Positions 1 to 12,780 of a stretch of DNA of 64,000 nucleotides are shown piece after piece. Numbering within the stretch: the stretch's first letter is position 1; each line of letters begins with the position of its first letter. The notes under the pieces were generated by a model. The model saw nothing but the letters and a program-made list of their open reading frames with translations, was not told the origin of the DNA and ran no database searches. The translations under genes were made by a program, and so were the position numbers. Origin of the DNA: an uncultured Alphaproteobacteria bacterium (GTDB lineage Bacteria > Pseudomonadota > Alphaproteobacteria > HIMB59 > GCA-002718135); contig CACLXJ010000004.1 in the NCBI GenBank assembly GCA_902610845.1, forward strand, positions 1-64,000. Direction: 5' to 3'.

Positions 1-3828
<3,828 letters not shown>

Positions 3829-3907
3829 TTTTTTGCTATATTAGAGATATATATAATATAATTTTTAAACTATATTAAATAATAGTTTAGATATTAGTAA
3901 TTAGTCT

Positions 3908-4693
3908 ATGAGTAAAAAAATTATAATTCTATTTTTTCTGTTTTTGTGTTTACTATCCTATGAAGTAATTGCAAGTGATGCTGATCAGGTAAATACTGAC
4001 TCAGAGGATTTTGAAACAACCACGATAGAGGATGAAATATATGATCCTTTTGAGCCAGTAAATAGAGCCATATTTAGTTTTAACAATATAGCTGATAGAA
4101 TTGTTTTAGAGCCAATTGCAAAAGGCTACAAAAAATTACCTTCTCCACTACAAAGTGGAATGAATAATTTTTTGAGTAATTTAAGAGCTCCCTTGGTTGT
4201 TGTGAACCAATTATTACAAGGTCAAGGTGAAAATGCCATTCAATCATCAGGAAGATTTATTCTTAATAGTACTGTGGGTGTATTAGGTTTATTTGATGTA
4301 GCTGAAAAAATTGGTCTTGAAGAAAAAGAGGAGGATTATGGACAAACACTTGCAACTTGGGGTGTTGGAGATGGTTTTTATATAGTACTTCCATTATTTG
4401 GGCCATCAAATCTTAGAGATACTTCAGGAATGGTTTTAACAATGATTACTGATCCAATTAATGCATATGCAGTAAGTGAGGGTGAAGCTTGGTTAGTACC
4501 AATGAGAACAGCTGTTAATGCAGTTGATACAAGATCACAAATAATTGATGAAGTTAATGCATTAAGAGATAATTCAGTAGATTATTATGCTGCAGTAAGA
4601 AGTTCTTACTATCAAAACCGAAAAGCAGCAATTAATAATTTCGATGACTCAGAATTAACCCCTCTTCCTCTTATTAGTATTGAATTTGAATAA
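3908..4693 (+). CDS. mlaA: MlaA (VacJ) family outer-membrane lipid-asymmetry protein
   Basis: MlaA removes mislocalised phospholipids from the outer leaflet of the outer membrane and hands them to MlaC. The family signature DPFEPVNRAIFSFN starts near residue 46, and DYGQTLATWGVGDG and LPLFGPSNLRD follow. A hydrophobic N-terminal segment ends in VIAS, which fits signal peptidase I; no convincing lipobox Cys follows, although family members are often lipoproteins. The length (261 aa) is normal. The last base of its stop codon is the first base of the mlaC start, so the pair is translationally coupled. The inner-membrane MlaFEDB genes are not in this window. Confidence 0.93.
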   Translation: MSKKIIILFFLFLCLLSYEVIASDADQVNTDSEDFETTTIEDEIYDPFEPVNRAIFSFNNIADRIVLEPIAKGYKKLPSPLQSGMNNFLSNLRAPLVVVNQLLQGQGENAIQSSGRFILNSTVGVLGLFDVAEKIGLEEKEEDYGQTLATWGVGDGFYIVLPLFGPSNLRDTSGMVLTMITDPINAYAVSEGEAWLVPMRTAVNAVDTRSQIIDEVNALRDNSVDYYAAVRSSYYQNRKAAINNFDDSELTPLPLISIEFE

Positions 4694-5295
4694 TGAAATT
4701 TTATTTATTTATTTTTATTTTTATAATTTTTATTTCAAAAAATTTATATTCTGATGAAACATCAGAATGGCTTAAAAAAGAAATTGATATAATTCTTGAA
4801 GCTTATAAAAATCAAAATCTCTCTAATAAAAACAGATTTCTTTTAATTGAAAAAACAATTAATAATAATTTTGCTGGTACTGGAATAGCTAAGTTTGTTG
4901 CAGGAGAAGCTTGGAAAAAATCAGATAAAAGTACAAAAAAAATCTATATTAATAATTTTAAACGACATTTGGCTCTAAATATAGCCTCAATGATGCAGGG
5001 TTATTCAGACCAAACATATGAATTAACAAAATCAAAATATGACAACAAAAACCAAATCACTTTAATTGATATGGAAATTTTTTCAGATACTGGATCAGTT
5101 GTTGTAACATGGCGAGTAAAAGAATCAAAAGATCGTTTTTTTGTTATTGATTTAATTGTTGCTGATATTTCTTTAGTAGTAACAAAAAGATCAGAATTTA
5201 ATTCTATGTTAAAAAAAGTTGATAATGATCTTTCAAAATTTAATGAAGTTTTGTTTGAACAAAATCAGATAAGCTTCAACAAAATTACTAACTAA
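4693..5295 (+). CDS. mlaC: MlaC/Ttg2D family periplasmic phospholipid-binding protein
   Basis: A periplasmic shuttle carrying phospholipids between MlaA and the inner-membrane Mla transporter. At 200 aa it has an N-terminal hydrophobic signal of about 20 residues ending near LYSDE. The fold markers of the family are present: the F-x-G-x-GIAKFVAGEAW region, then KIYINNFKRHLA, and the late strand pattern GSVVVTWRVKES followed by FFVIDLIVADISLV. It overlaps mlaA by one base (TAATG). The 3' end overlaps the convergent GH1 gene by 8 bp and marks the left edge of the carbohydrate island. Confidence 0.9.
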   Translation: MKFYLFIFIFIIFISKNLYSDETSEWLKKEIDIILEAYKNQNLSNKNRFLLIEKTINNNFAGTGIAKFVAGEAWKKSDKSTKKIYINNFKRHLALNIASMMQGYSDQTYELTKSKYDNKNQITLIDMEIFSDTGSVVVTWRVKESKDRFFVIDLIVADISLVVTKRSEFNSMLKKVDNDLSKFNEVLFEQNQISFNKITN

Positions 5296-6649
5296 TTGCT
5301 GAACTTTCTATAAGATTTTTATAAAAGAAAAATGAATCTTTTGGAATTCTTTTTTGATTTTCATAGTCTATATAAACCATACCAAATCTCATGTCATATC
5401 CCCTATGCCATTCAAAATTATCTGTAAACGACCATGCATAAAAACCTCTAACATCAGCCCCGTCATTGATTGCTTTATTTAAGCTAATTAAATATCGTTT
5501 ATAAAAACTAATTCTTTCTTCATCTGATATCGTATTTTTTTCTGATAATACATCTTCAGTTGCTACACCATTTTCAGTTATATAAATTAATGGACTTCCA
5601 TATTTTTCTTTTACTTGCATAATTTGATCATAAAAAGAAGATGGAGCAATTTCCCAACCCATTGGATTTACTTCAGCATCATCAGGAGGAGGAAGTAAAG
5701 TAAAACCTGCATCATTATTTGTTTTAGCTCCCATAAATAATTTGTCACTTGGATCTGCCTGAACATGAAAATGTGAATAAAAATTAAGTCCAAAATAATC
5801 TAATTTTTGTTTAATTATTTTCATATCTCCATCCTTAATTATATCTTTCATTTGCTGAGCTATATGTGGATCATAATTTCCTAGATATTGTGGGTCTGTA
5901 AATAAAGTATTGAAAAAAACATTTGCAATTTTTGAAGCCTTAATATCTTTTTCTTTATTAGAAAATGATTTAATTGGAGCCATTACATTAACACAACCAC
6001 ATTCGAGATCAGATGAGATTGATCTCATTTCTTTAATAGAACATCCGTGTGATAAATTTACATGATGCACGGCCTGTAATGTTTTTATAGAATCACTTAT
6101 ACCAGGAGCCATCATTCCTTGTCCGTATCCTGCAAGTGTAAAGACTACTGGTTCATTAAAAGTTGAGTATTTTTTAACCCTATCACTAGTTTTTGAAACA
6201 ACAATATTTGTAAATTCTGTAAACCAATCTGCAGATTCTCTATTTGTCCAGCCACCTTTATCTTGTAGAATTTGTGGTAAATCCCAATGATAAAGACAGA
6301 TAAAAGGCTCAATATTTTTTTCTAAAAGTGTATCAATAACACGATTATAAAAGTCTAAACCTTTTTGATTTACTTTTCCAAAACCATCTGGGAGAATTCT
6401 AGACCATGCAGTAGAAAAGCGGAAACTTTTTAATCCAGCTTCTTTCATTAAAGAAATATCTTCTTTATAATTATTATAAAAATCGCAAGTTATATTTGCA
6501 TTTTCATCATTATGAACATTACCTTTAGTTTGAGTAAAAGTATCCCAAATACTAGGAGATTTTCCATCAATATTCCAAGCGCCTTCAATTTGATAGGCTG
6601 CAGATGATGCTCCCCAAATAAAATCAGATGGAAATTTAATTTCTGACAT
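5288..6649 (-). CDS. Glycoside hydrolase family 1 beta-glucosidase/beta-galactosidase
   Basis: A retaining beta-glycosidase, probably acting on imported beta-glucosides or beta-galactosides, since there is no signal peptide. At 453 aa it has the full (beta/alpha)8 barrel. FPSDFIWGASSAAYQIEGAW opens the protein, TFNEP holds the acid/base Glu166, and YITENG holds the nucleophile Glu359. WSFTDNFEW near the C-terminus is the usual aglycone/sugar-binding stretch. It is the last gene of a minus-strand cluster, two bases after the upstream oxidoreductase, so it is probably cotranscribed with the CUT1 sugar transporter. The exact sugar cannot be read from the sequence. Confidence 0.95.
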   Translation of the reverse strand: MSEIKFPSDFIWGASSAAYQIEGAWNIDGKSPSIWDTFTQTKGNVHNDENANITCDFYNNYKEDISLMKEAGLKSFRFSTAWSRILPDGFGKVNQKGLDFYNRVIDTLLEKNIEPFICLYHWDLPQILQDKGGWTNRESADWFTEFTNIVVSKTSDRVKKYSTFNEPVVFTLAGYGQGMMAPGISDSIKTLQAVHHVNLSHGCSIKEMRSISSDLECGCVNVMAPIKSFSNKEKDIKASKIANVFFNTLFTDPQYLGNYDPHIAQQMKDIIKDGDMKIIKQKLDYFGLNFYSHFHVQADPSDKLFMGAKTNNDAGFTLLPPPDDAEVNPMGWEIAPSSFYDQIMQVKEKYGSPLIYITENGVATEDVLSEKNTISDEERISFYKRYLISLNKAINDGADVRGFYAWSFTDNFEWHRGYDMRFGMVYIDYENQKRIPKDSFFFYKNLIESSAIS

Positions 6650-6651
6650 AT

Positions 6652-7776
6652 TTAAATTTTTAGTTTACTTATTTCTTCTTCAGTTAGTAAATCTGGTTGT
6701 TCAGGATTTGTAGATAGAACATATGAACTTTTTTCTTCAGCAGATTTAATTATACCATCCATGATTTCAAGAACATGAAGTGATAATTGAAGCGAACATC
6801 TTGCTTTACGTTTATTAGAAATTGAATCAATCATTTCTGAAAGTCCAATTCCTCTATAATTTGCTTTCTTATTTCCTTCACCATCACTTTTGTTAGGTAT
6901 CCCTAATAACATTTTATCATTATTAACTATTTCCCAATCATTATCTTTTTGAGATATTAATAAATCACCACTGAAAAAATTTGGGTCAGGTACGATCATA
7001 CTTCCATCTAAGCCATATAGCTCAATCGTAGAATGTTTGTTTTTCCAAACATCCCATGTGCAAAAAAATTGAACTTTAGCGTTATTTTGAAATTCCAATG
7101 AGCCCATCAATGTAGTTGGCGTCTCAACTTTAATTTTTTCACCATATCTAGGTTTACTTGTTATAGTCCGCTCTTCAGATGCAGTCCCACTTATAGCATT
7201 AATGCGCTTAACTGGACCAATTAAATTGATCAACTGAGTAATATAGTAAACCCCAACATCAAATACTGGTCCAGCACCAGGTTTAAAGAAAAAATCTGGA
7301 TTTGGGTGCCAGTGTTCCATACCGTGAGACATTAAGTTAAATGTTCCTAAAACAATTTTCCCAATCTTATTATCTTCAATTAATTTTCTAGCATTTTGAC
7401 CTGCTGCTCCAAGAAAAGTATCTGGTGCACACCCTACATATAATCCTTTTTCGTTAGCCAATTTTTCTATTTCAATACCTTCTGCGAAATTCATTGCTAA
7501 TGGTTTTTCACTAAAACAATGTTTTCCATTAAAAAGTGATTTTGTAATAATTTCTTTATGGGCAGATGGAATTGTTAAATTAATTATTAAATCTATTTCT
7601 TTATTTTCCAATATCTCATCAACAGATAACGCTTTAACATTATATTTTGAAGCAGCATTTGATGCAGCTTCTTTATTAATATCAGCACAAGCAATTATTT
7701 TAAAATTATTAAATATTTTTTGACATTCAAAATAAGTCTCAGAAATATTTCCGCAGCCAACTATTCCGATATTCAT
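6652..7776 (-). CDS. Gfo/Idh/MocA family NAD(P)-dependent sugar oxidoreductase
   Basis: The Rossmann motif IGIVGCGNIS is at the very start and the conserved EKPLAMN carries the family's catalytic-region Lys-Pro. At 374 aa it has a C-terminal alpha/beta substrate domain (GAGPVFDVGVYYI). Family members oxidise sugars, inositols or sugar acids at a hydroxyl carbon. Its last-base/first-base overlap with the neighbouring isomerase/epimerase gene at 7776 suggests a coupled oxidation-isomerisation step on an imported sugar or polyol. The substrate is unknown. It is one of two members of this family in the island; the other (13734-14777) is clearly different. Confidence 0.9.
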   Translation of the reverse strand: MNIGIVGCGNISETYFECQKIFNNFKIIACADINKEAASNAASKYNVKALSVDEILENKEIDLIINLTIPSAHKEIITKSLFNGKHCFSEKPLAMNFAEGIEIEKLANEKGLYVGCAPDTFLGAAGQNARKLIEDNKIGKIVLGTFNLMSHGMEHWHPNPDFFFKPGAGPVFDVGVYYITQLINLIGPVKRINAISGTASEERTITSKPRYGEKIKVETPTTLMGSLEFQNNAKVQFFCTWDVWKNKHSTIELYGLDGSMIVPDPNFFSGDLLISQKDNDWEIVNNDKMLLGIPNKSDGEGNKKANYRGIGLSEMIDSISNKRKARCSLQLSLHVLEIMDGIIKSAEEKSSYVLSTNPEQPDLLTEEEISKLKI

Positions 7777-8549
7777 TAAATTGTTTCTAAATATTCTAAA
7801 GATTTGGTTGTATATTCTTTATAATCTTTTGGATCATCATGCTCTAGTACATAAACTTCACATGGTGTTTTTTTAACTTCAGAAATTAGTGAAGGCCAAT
7901 CAATAAAACCTTCTCCTACAGCAGACTGTTCATCGTGTTCTAATAAGTTTTTACTTTGATCATAAAAATCTTTTAAGTGACATCCAATGATTTTATTTGA
8001 ATATTTTTGTATCCAAGGAATTGGATCTGCACCACCTGCTATTGTCCAACCAAGATCAATTTCTAATTTTAAGTTTTCATTATGATCCATCATACATTCA
8101 ATTGGTAACTTTCCACTTGGTAAAGGTTTAAATTCATAAGAATGATTATGATAACCAAGTGTTAATCCAGCATTTTCAAAAGTACTAACATGAGAAGATA
8201 ATTTTTTTCCAAAATCCATCCATTCTTCTTCATCCATATCAAATGTGTTTTTAAACTCAGCATCTTTTCTTGCAGGAGGCGCTGGCACAATAATATGCTT
8301 AATATTCATTTTATTTGCACGATTAATGATATTATCGGAATCAGTTAGAGATTCAAAACCAACATGAGTAGACTTTGATGTAATTTTTGATTGATCCATC
8401 ATCGATTTAAATTCATCAGTATTCATTGATTCTAAACCAAAAAGTTCAATATTAACAATACCTGAGTCTGATAAAAATTTTAGTATTGGTTCATATGGCT
8501 GGAAATGTCTTGTAGTATAAAGCTGCATTGTAACATCTTGTTTATTCAT
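7776..8549 (-). CDS. Sugar phosphate isomerase/epimerase family TIM-barrel protein (AP endonuclease 2 / xylose isomerase-like)
   Basis: The protein (257 aa from the chosen start) fits the IolE/IolH-type TIM barrel. Conserved metal-site-like stretches are YHNHSYEF, LEIDLGWTIAGG, IIGCHLKDF and VYVLEHDD. I chose ATG at 8549: a Shine-Dalgarno GAGGAGA lies just upstream and the preceding ATPase stops at 8551-8553. A longer frame to 8579 would run back into the ATPase gene. Partnered with the adjacent Gfo/Idh/MocA enzyme, it probably isomerises or epimerises a keto-sugar or keto-inositol; this is inferred from context. Confidence 0.85.
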   Translation of the reverse strand: MNKQDVTMQLYTTRHFQPYEPILKFLSDSGIVNIELFGLESMNTDEFKSMMDQSKITSKSTHVGFESLTDSDNIINRANKMNIKHIIVPAPPARKDAEFKNTFDMDEEEWMDFGKKLSSHVSTFENAGLTLGYHNHSYEFKPLPSGKLPIECMMDHNENLKLEIDLGWTIAGGADPIPWIQKYSNKIIGCHLKDFYDQSKNLLEHDEQSAVGEGFIDWPSLISEVKKTPCEVYVLEHDDPKDYKEYTTKSLEYLETI

Positions 8550-8550
8550 A

Positions 8551-9624
8551 TTAAATTCTCTCCTCAGATTTACTATCAAATATTGAAGATTTATTTATAT
8601 CAAAAGAGATACTTATTTCATCATTTAAATTAAAATTTGAGCTTCCTTCAAGTCTAATAGATATTGGATTACCCTCAACACTAGTCCACACAAGAGTATC
8701 TGCTCCCATAGGTTCCACTAATTCAACTTTACATTGCATAGAATTTTCATTTTTTTCTATATTTATGTTTTCAGGTCTAATTCCAAAGACAACCTCTTGA
8801 TCATTTATCAAATTATTTATATTTTCATATCTAGAAATATCAATTTGCTTTTTGCCAACAATTATTTTTTTATTTGATTTATCATAGATGGCTTTTAAAA
8901 AATTCATACTAGGAGATCCAATAAAACCAGCAACAAATAAATTGGCAGGTTTGTTATAAATTTGCTTAGGAGTATCTAATTGTTGTATTAATCCATCTTT
9001 CATCACTGATATACGATCAGCAAGCGTCATAGCTTCTATCTGATCATGAGTAACGTAAATCATTGTATTTGATAAATCTCTATGAAGTTTTTTAATTTCA
9101 TAGCGTAGTTCAGCTCTTAATTTTGCATCAAGGTTACTTAAAGGCTCATCAAATAAAAAAACTTTTGCATCTCTAACTAAAGCTCTACCAATAGCAACAC
9201 GTTGCCTTTGACCTCCAGAGAGTTGAGAAGGTTTTCTTTTAAGTAATTCATTTATTTGTAGGAGACTTGCCGCTTTATCAATTTTTTCATTAATTATATT
9301 CTTTGGCGTATTCATCATTCTTAGTCCAAATGATAAATTTTTCTCAACCGTCATACTTGGATATAATGCATAGGATTGGAATACCATTCCTATATGTCTA
9401 TCTTTTGGTTCTTTCCATGTAACGTTATCATCTTCAATCCAAATCTGTCCATCAGTTAAATCGAGAAGTCCTGCAATACAATTTAAAAGAGTTGTTTTTC
9501 CACAACCTGAAGGGCCAAGTAAAACCATAAATTCACCATCTCTTATATCAAGGCTTAAATCTTTTAGAATTTCAGTTTTACCATAACTGAATGAGATATT
9601 TTTTACTTCTACATTATTTTTCAT
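8551..9624 (-). CDS. CUT1 sugar ABC transporter ATP-binding protein (MalK/UgpC type)
   Basis: A cytoplasmic ATPase that powers sugar import. It has Walker A GPSGCGKTT (residues 37-45), the Q-loop VFQSYALYP, signature LSGGQ (135-139), Walker B VFLFDEP and the switch THD. A C-terminal regulatory/TOBE part of about 120 residues follows (357 aa in total), as in MalK/UgpC. It lies two bases after its permease gene. It is the only CUT1-type ATPase in the window although there are two CUT1 binding protein/permease sets, so it may serve both. Confidence 0.94.
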   Translation of the reverse strand: MKNNVEVKNISFSYGKTEILKDLSLDIRDGEFMVLLGPSGCGKTTLLNCIAGLLDLTDGQIWIEDDNVTWKEPKDRHIGMVFQSYALYPSMTVEKNLSFGLRMMNTPKNIINEKIDKAASLLQINELLKRKPSQLSGGQRQRVAIGRALVRDAKVFLFDEPLSNLDAKLRAELRYEIKKLHRDLSNTMIYVTHDQIEAMTLADRISVMKDGLIQQLDTPKQIYNKPANLFVAGFIGSPSMNFLKAIYDKSNKKIIVGKKQIDISRYENINNLINDQEVVFGIRPENINIEKNENSMQCKVELVEPMGADTLVWTSVEGNPISIRLEGSSNFNLNDEISISFDINKSSIFDSKSEERI

Positions 9625-9626
9625 TA

Positions 9627-10508
9627 TTACCCCTTAATTGCTCCAGCTGCTATTCCTCTTACAAACCATCTTCCTGATATAAAATAAACAAAAAGTGGAA
9701 CAAGTGATGTTAAAATAGTTGCAGACATATCTACATTATATTCTGCAACCCCATAATCAACTTGCACTATGTTATTTAATTGAACTGTCATAGGTTGGTT
9801 GTCTCTACCTGCAAACACTAATCCTAGAAGAAAATCATTCCAAATTCCAGTAACTTGAAGAATGACAGCTACAATAGTTATAGGGGCAGACATTGGGATA
9901 ATAACATATAAAAATATTTTTATAAAATTACCTCCATCAATTCTTGCAGCCTTAAAAAGATCTATCGGTAAACTGACATAAAAATTTCTAAAAATTAATG
10001 TTAATATAGGCATACCAAAAATTGTATGTACTAAAATTATTCCTGGAAGAGTTGAATAAATACCTAAGGCATCTTCAATTTTAAGCAGAGGATAAACCAT
10101 TACTTGATACGGAATAAAAGCACCAAACATACATAAACCAAAAAAGAAGTAAGCACCCTTAAAGCGCCAGAAGGCTAGAGCATATCCATTTATTGCACTA
10201 AGCCCAACAGACACAATTACACTAGGAATAGTAATTTTAATTGAATTAAAAAAACCAGGTTTAAGACCTTCACATACAAATCCGGTACACGCTTGTGACC
10301 ACGCTTTTGGCCAAGAATAAAAGCTGAGTTCTTTTGGTAAATTTAAAATGTTTGCAGCTCTAATTTCATCCATATCTTTTAAGGATGTGATAACCATCAC
10401 ATATAACGGCATTAAAAAAAATATGGCACATACTAAAATAAAACAATACATGCCTATTCTTCCTATGGTTAAATGTTTTGGACGAGGTCCTGAAGGTATA
10501 GCACTCAT
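9627..10508 (-). CDS. CUT1 sugar ABC transporter permease, MalG-like
   Basis: The inner-membrane subunit of the sugar importer: 293 aa with about six hydrophobic segments. The EAA-type coupling motif is DLFKAARIDGGNFIKIF, and the C-terminus is FVRGIAAGAIKG, typical of MalG-like subunits. ATG at 10508 is chosen because it overlaps the stop of the other permease by one base (TAATG). The frame extends 21 residues further upstream, but that part lies inside the preceding gene. It pairs with the permease at 10508-11389 and the binding protein at 11448-12692. Confidence 0.92.
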   Translation of the reverse strand: MSAIPSGPRPKHLTIGRIGMYCFILVCAIFFLMPLYVMVITSLKDMDEIRAANILNLPKELSFYSWPKAWSQACTGFVCEGLKPGFFNSIKITIPSVIVSVGLSAINGYALAFWRFKGAYFFFGLCMFGAFIPYQVMVYPLLKIEDALGIYSTLPGIILVHTIFGMPILTLIFRNFYVSLPIDLFKAARIDGGNFIKIFLYVIIPMSAPITIVAVILQVTGIWNDFLLGLVFAGRDNQPMTVQLNNIVQVDYGVAEYNVDMSATILTSLVPLFVYFISGRWFVRGIAAGAIKG

Positions 10509-11389
10509 TAATTTGCCGCGTATTTGTTTCTTAGATAAAATTCGTAAAATGCCCATGGAGCAAGTATACAAACAACAGAGATAAACATTATTATTGATGC
10601 TGCAAATGCTTGTCCTAAGTTAGCTCTGCTAAAAAAGTTTTCCATTACATACATAGCTGGGGTAGTTGTTGCATAACCAGGTCCACCAGATGTCAAAGCT
10701 AAAATTAAATCATAAACTTTTACAACTCCAGCAGCAATTAAAACTATCGCTGTAACAACCATTGGTCTAAGCATTGGTAGAATAACAAATAAATAAGATT
10801 TCCATTTTGCTACTCCTTCTATACTTAATGATTTCCAAATATCTTCATCGATACCTCTAAGACCTGCTAGCATCAGAACCATCACGAATCCTGCACCTTG
10901 CCAAACGGCAGCAATACATACTGCATAAATTGCTAAATCTCTGTTAACTAACCAATCAAGTTCAAACCAACCAAATCCCCACATATGCATTGAGTTTTCT
11001 AATCCAAAAGTAGGGTTTAGAACCCATTTCCAAACTAAGCCTGTTACGACAAATGACATTGCGTAAGGATATAAAAATATAGTTCTAAATAAACTTTCTC
11101 CTCTAATTTTTTGATCAATTAAGACTGCAAGTAGAAAACCTATTACTAGACATCCAATTGTAAATACAAAACCATAGATAAAAATATTTTCAACAGCTAC
11201 ATCCCATTTTCTTTGTTTAAACAATCTTTCATACTGATCAAAACCAACATAATTTATTACAGGAACTAATTTAGAGTTAGTTAAAGAATAAACAAATGAG
11301 TAAATAATACATCCAACAAACACTGTTAATGATATTACAATCATAGGAAGTAGCGCTACCATAGATGCAATATTTCTAAATAAAGGCAT
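10508..11389 (-). CDS. CUT1 sugar ABC transporter permease, MalF-like
   Basis: The first permease of the sugar importer: 293 aa, six hydrophobic segments. The cytoplasmic loop IWKSLSIEGVAKWKSYLF carries the EAA-type motif that contacts the ATPase. It sits between the binding-protein gene, from which a strong stem-loop separates it, and the MalG-like gene, to which it is translationally coupled. The LVPVINYVGFDQYERLF region near residue 45 is the usual start of the periplasmic part in UgpA/GtsB-like permeases. Confidence 0.92.
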   Translation of the reverse strand: MPLFRNIASMVALLPMIVISLTVFVGCIIYSFVYSLTNSKLVPVINYVGFDQYERLFKQRKWDVAVENIFIYGFVFTIGCLVIGFLLAVLIDQKIRGESLFRTIFLYPYAMSFVVTGLVWKWVLNPTFGLENSMHMWGFGWFELDWLVNRDLAIYAVCIAAVWQGAGFVMVLMLAGLRGIDEDIWKSLSIEGVAKWKSYLFVILPMLRPMVVTAIVLIAAGVVKVYDLILALTSGGPGYATTTPAMYVMENFFSRANLGQAFAASIIMFISVVCILAPWAFYEFYLRNKYAAN

Positions 11390-11410
11390 ATCTTTTTTAA
11401 TTAAAATTTA

Positions 11411-11436
11411 TTAGGGCAGGTATGAACCTGCCCTAA
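11411..11436 (-). terminator. Stem-loop between binding-protein and permease genes (attenuator or mRNA-stabilising hairpin)
   Basis: An 11-bp perfect stem (TTAGGGCAGGT pairing with ACCTGCCCTAA) around a 4-base loop lies in the 58 bp between the binding-protein stop and the permease start. There is no long U tract on the minus strand after the stem, so it is more likely a partial terminator or 3'-end stabiliser than a full stop. The same arrangement occurs after the other two binding-protein genes of the window. Confidence 0.75.
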
Positions 11437-11447
11437 GATTTATAATT

Positions 11448-12692
11448 TTATAGTCCGCTTGTTAGAACGCCTTCTAAATCATCCATTGCTTGAGCAACGG
11501 TATAATTAGGGTCATTTCTAAATTCAGAGATAATATCACCCCACGCAGCAGTAAATGCTGGTGTGTTCCAATCATCACTTTCTCTCATAATTGCATCAGG
11601 ATTTTGAATTAAATCTAAACCCATTTGCATACAAGCATCAGCAGCAGAAGTATCAACATCAAGTCTCATAGGAAGAGAACCTTTAGCATTATTAAATTTA
11701 GCTTGTACAGTTGGATTAACCATCATACTTGCCATTGCTAGTTGAGTATCTTTTACTTTTGGATCATCATTTTTAGGGAAAACAAAAACGTCACCACCAA
11801 GAGCAACATATTTTTCTTTTCCTGGGATAACACATGAATAGTCTTTCATTGCTTCCATTCCAGCAACAGCAAATTCACCTCTTGCCCAGTCACCCATTAC
11901 TTGCATTGCAGCTTTACCTTCGATGACCATTGCAGTTGTATCATTCCATAATCTTCCTGGAGAACCTTCATCAGTAAATTGATTTAGTTCTCTATAAGTA
12001 TTTAGAACTGATTCAAATCTACCATCTCTAAATGCATCAAGGTCTTTATCTCTATACACTGAACGCATTAATGGAAAACCCATAATTGAGGATGCAACTA
12101 CATCAAACATTCCTGATTCTTGCCATCCTTGTCCGCCTAGAGCTAGAGGAATAATTCCTGCAGCTTGTATAGTCGGAGCACCAGCTAGAAAATCTTCAAA
12201 TGTTTGAGGAACTGGAAGACCAACTTGTTTGTATACGTCGTTGTTAATCCACATCCATTGCCAACTATGAATATTTACTGGAACACAATAAAATTCACCT
12301 TCAAATTCGCAAGTTTCAATTAATTCAGGTGGATAAATAAAATCTCTCCATCCTTCAGCAGATGCAACTTCTTCAAGTGATTGAAGTAAGCCTTGCTCAA
12401 CTAAGTCTACAAATTGTTTTGAAATATTAAACTGTGCTGCAGTTGGTGGGTTACCACCTATAATTCTGTTTACAGTTGTTCCTCTTGCATTGTCTCCACC
12501 AGTAATAGCAGTATCAATCCAAGTATTACCCATCTCTTGCCAAGCTTCTGCAAATTGAGATATAGCAGCTTGTTCTCCACCAGATGTCCACCAGTGAATA
12601 ACTTCAGCTTCCATATGCCCAGCAGCTTTAGAAACATTAGAATAAGATAGGGGTAGAAATATAGTTAAAAGTATTGAAAAAAGTTTTTTCAT
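11448..12692 (-). CDS. CUT1 sugar ABC transporter substrate-binding protein
   Basis: A periplasmic sugar receptor of 414 aa. It has a signal peptide (MKKLFSILLTIFLPLSYSNV, cleavage near SKA-AGH) and the extracellular-solute-binding family 1 pattern IHWWTSGGEQAAISQFAEAW; WMWINNDVYKQVGLPVPQTF and MQVMGDWARGEF follow. The overall pattern is close to the glucose/mannose-binding GtsA-like group. It is visibly less AT-rich in codon choice than its neighbours and has a strong Shine-Dalgarno, so it is probably highly expressed. It heads the operon that ends with the GH1 gene. Confidence 0.93.
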   Translation of the reverse strand: MKKLFSILLTIFLPLSYSNVSKAAGHMEAEVIHWWTSGGEQAAISQFAEAWQEMGNTWIDTAITGGDNARGTTVNRIIGGNPPTAAQFNISKQFVDLVEQGLLQSLEEVASAEGWRDFIYPPELIETCEFEGEFYCVPVNIHSWQWMWINNDVYKQVGLPVPQTFEDFLAGAPTIQAAGIIPLALGGQGWQESGMFDVVASSIMGFPLMRSVYRDKDLDAFRDGRFESVLNTYRELNQFTDEGSPGRLWNDTTAMVIEGKAAMQVMGDWARGEFAVAGMEAMKDYSCVIPGKEKYVALGGDVFVFPKNDDPKVKDTQLAMASMMVNPTVQAKFNNAKGSLPMRLDVDTSAADACMQMGLDLIQNPDAIMRESDDWNTPAFTAAWGDIISEFRNDPNYTVAQAMDDLEGVLTSGL

Positions 12693-12696
12693 TTTT

Positions 12697-12702
12697 CCTC
12701 CC
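12697..12702 (-). promoter_or_regulatory. Strong ribosome binding site of the first CUT1 binding-protein gene
   Basis: GGGAGG on the minus strand, followed by AAAA and the ATG at 12692. It is one of only a few near-consensus Shine-Dalgarno sites in this window, where most genes are coupled by overlap or have weak sites. It fixes the start of the gene. Confidence 0.75.
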
Positions 12703-12720
12703 TTTGGTTAATAATAAAAG

Positions 12721-12747
12721 GACATTCAATATCTAAGCTACAATGTC
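12721..12747. promoter_or_regulatory. Inverted repeat, candidate operator upstream of the CUT1 operon
   Basis: GACATT (12721-12726) and AATGTC (12742-12747) form an inverted repeat with half-site centres 21 bp apart, two helical turns. On the minus strand the right half lies inside a TTGACA (12749-12744) that could be a -35 element, though no good -10 follows at 17 bp. It sits 29-55 bp upstream of the binding-protein start. This is suggestive only; no regulator is encoded nearby. Confidence 0.3.
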
Positions 12748-12780
12748 AACCAGTTAAATTAACGCAATTTAGTAGTAATA

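Noticed and set aside
8550-8579. A longer start for the isomerase/epimerase gene.
   Set aside because: It lies wholly within the ATPase gene, and a good Shine-Dalgarno precedes the later ATG.
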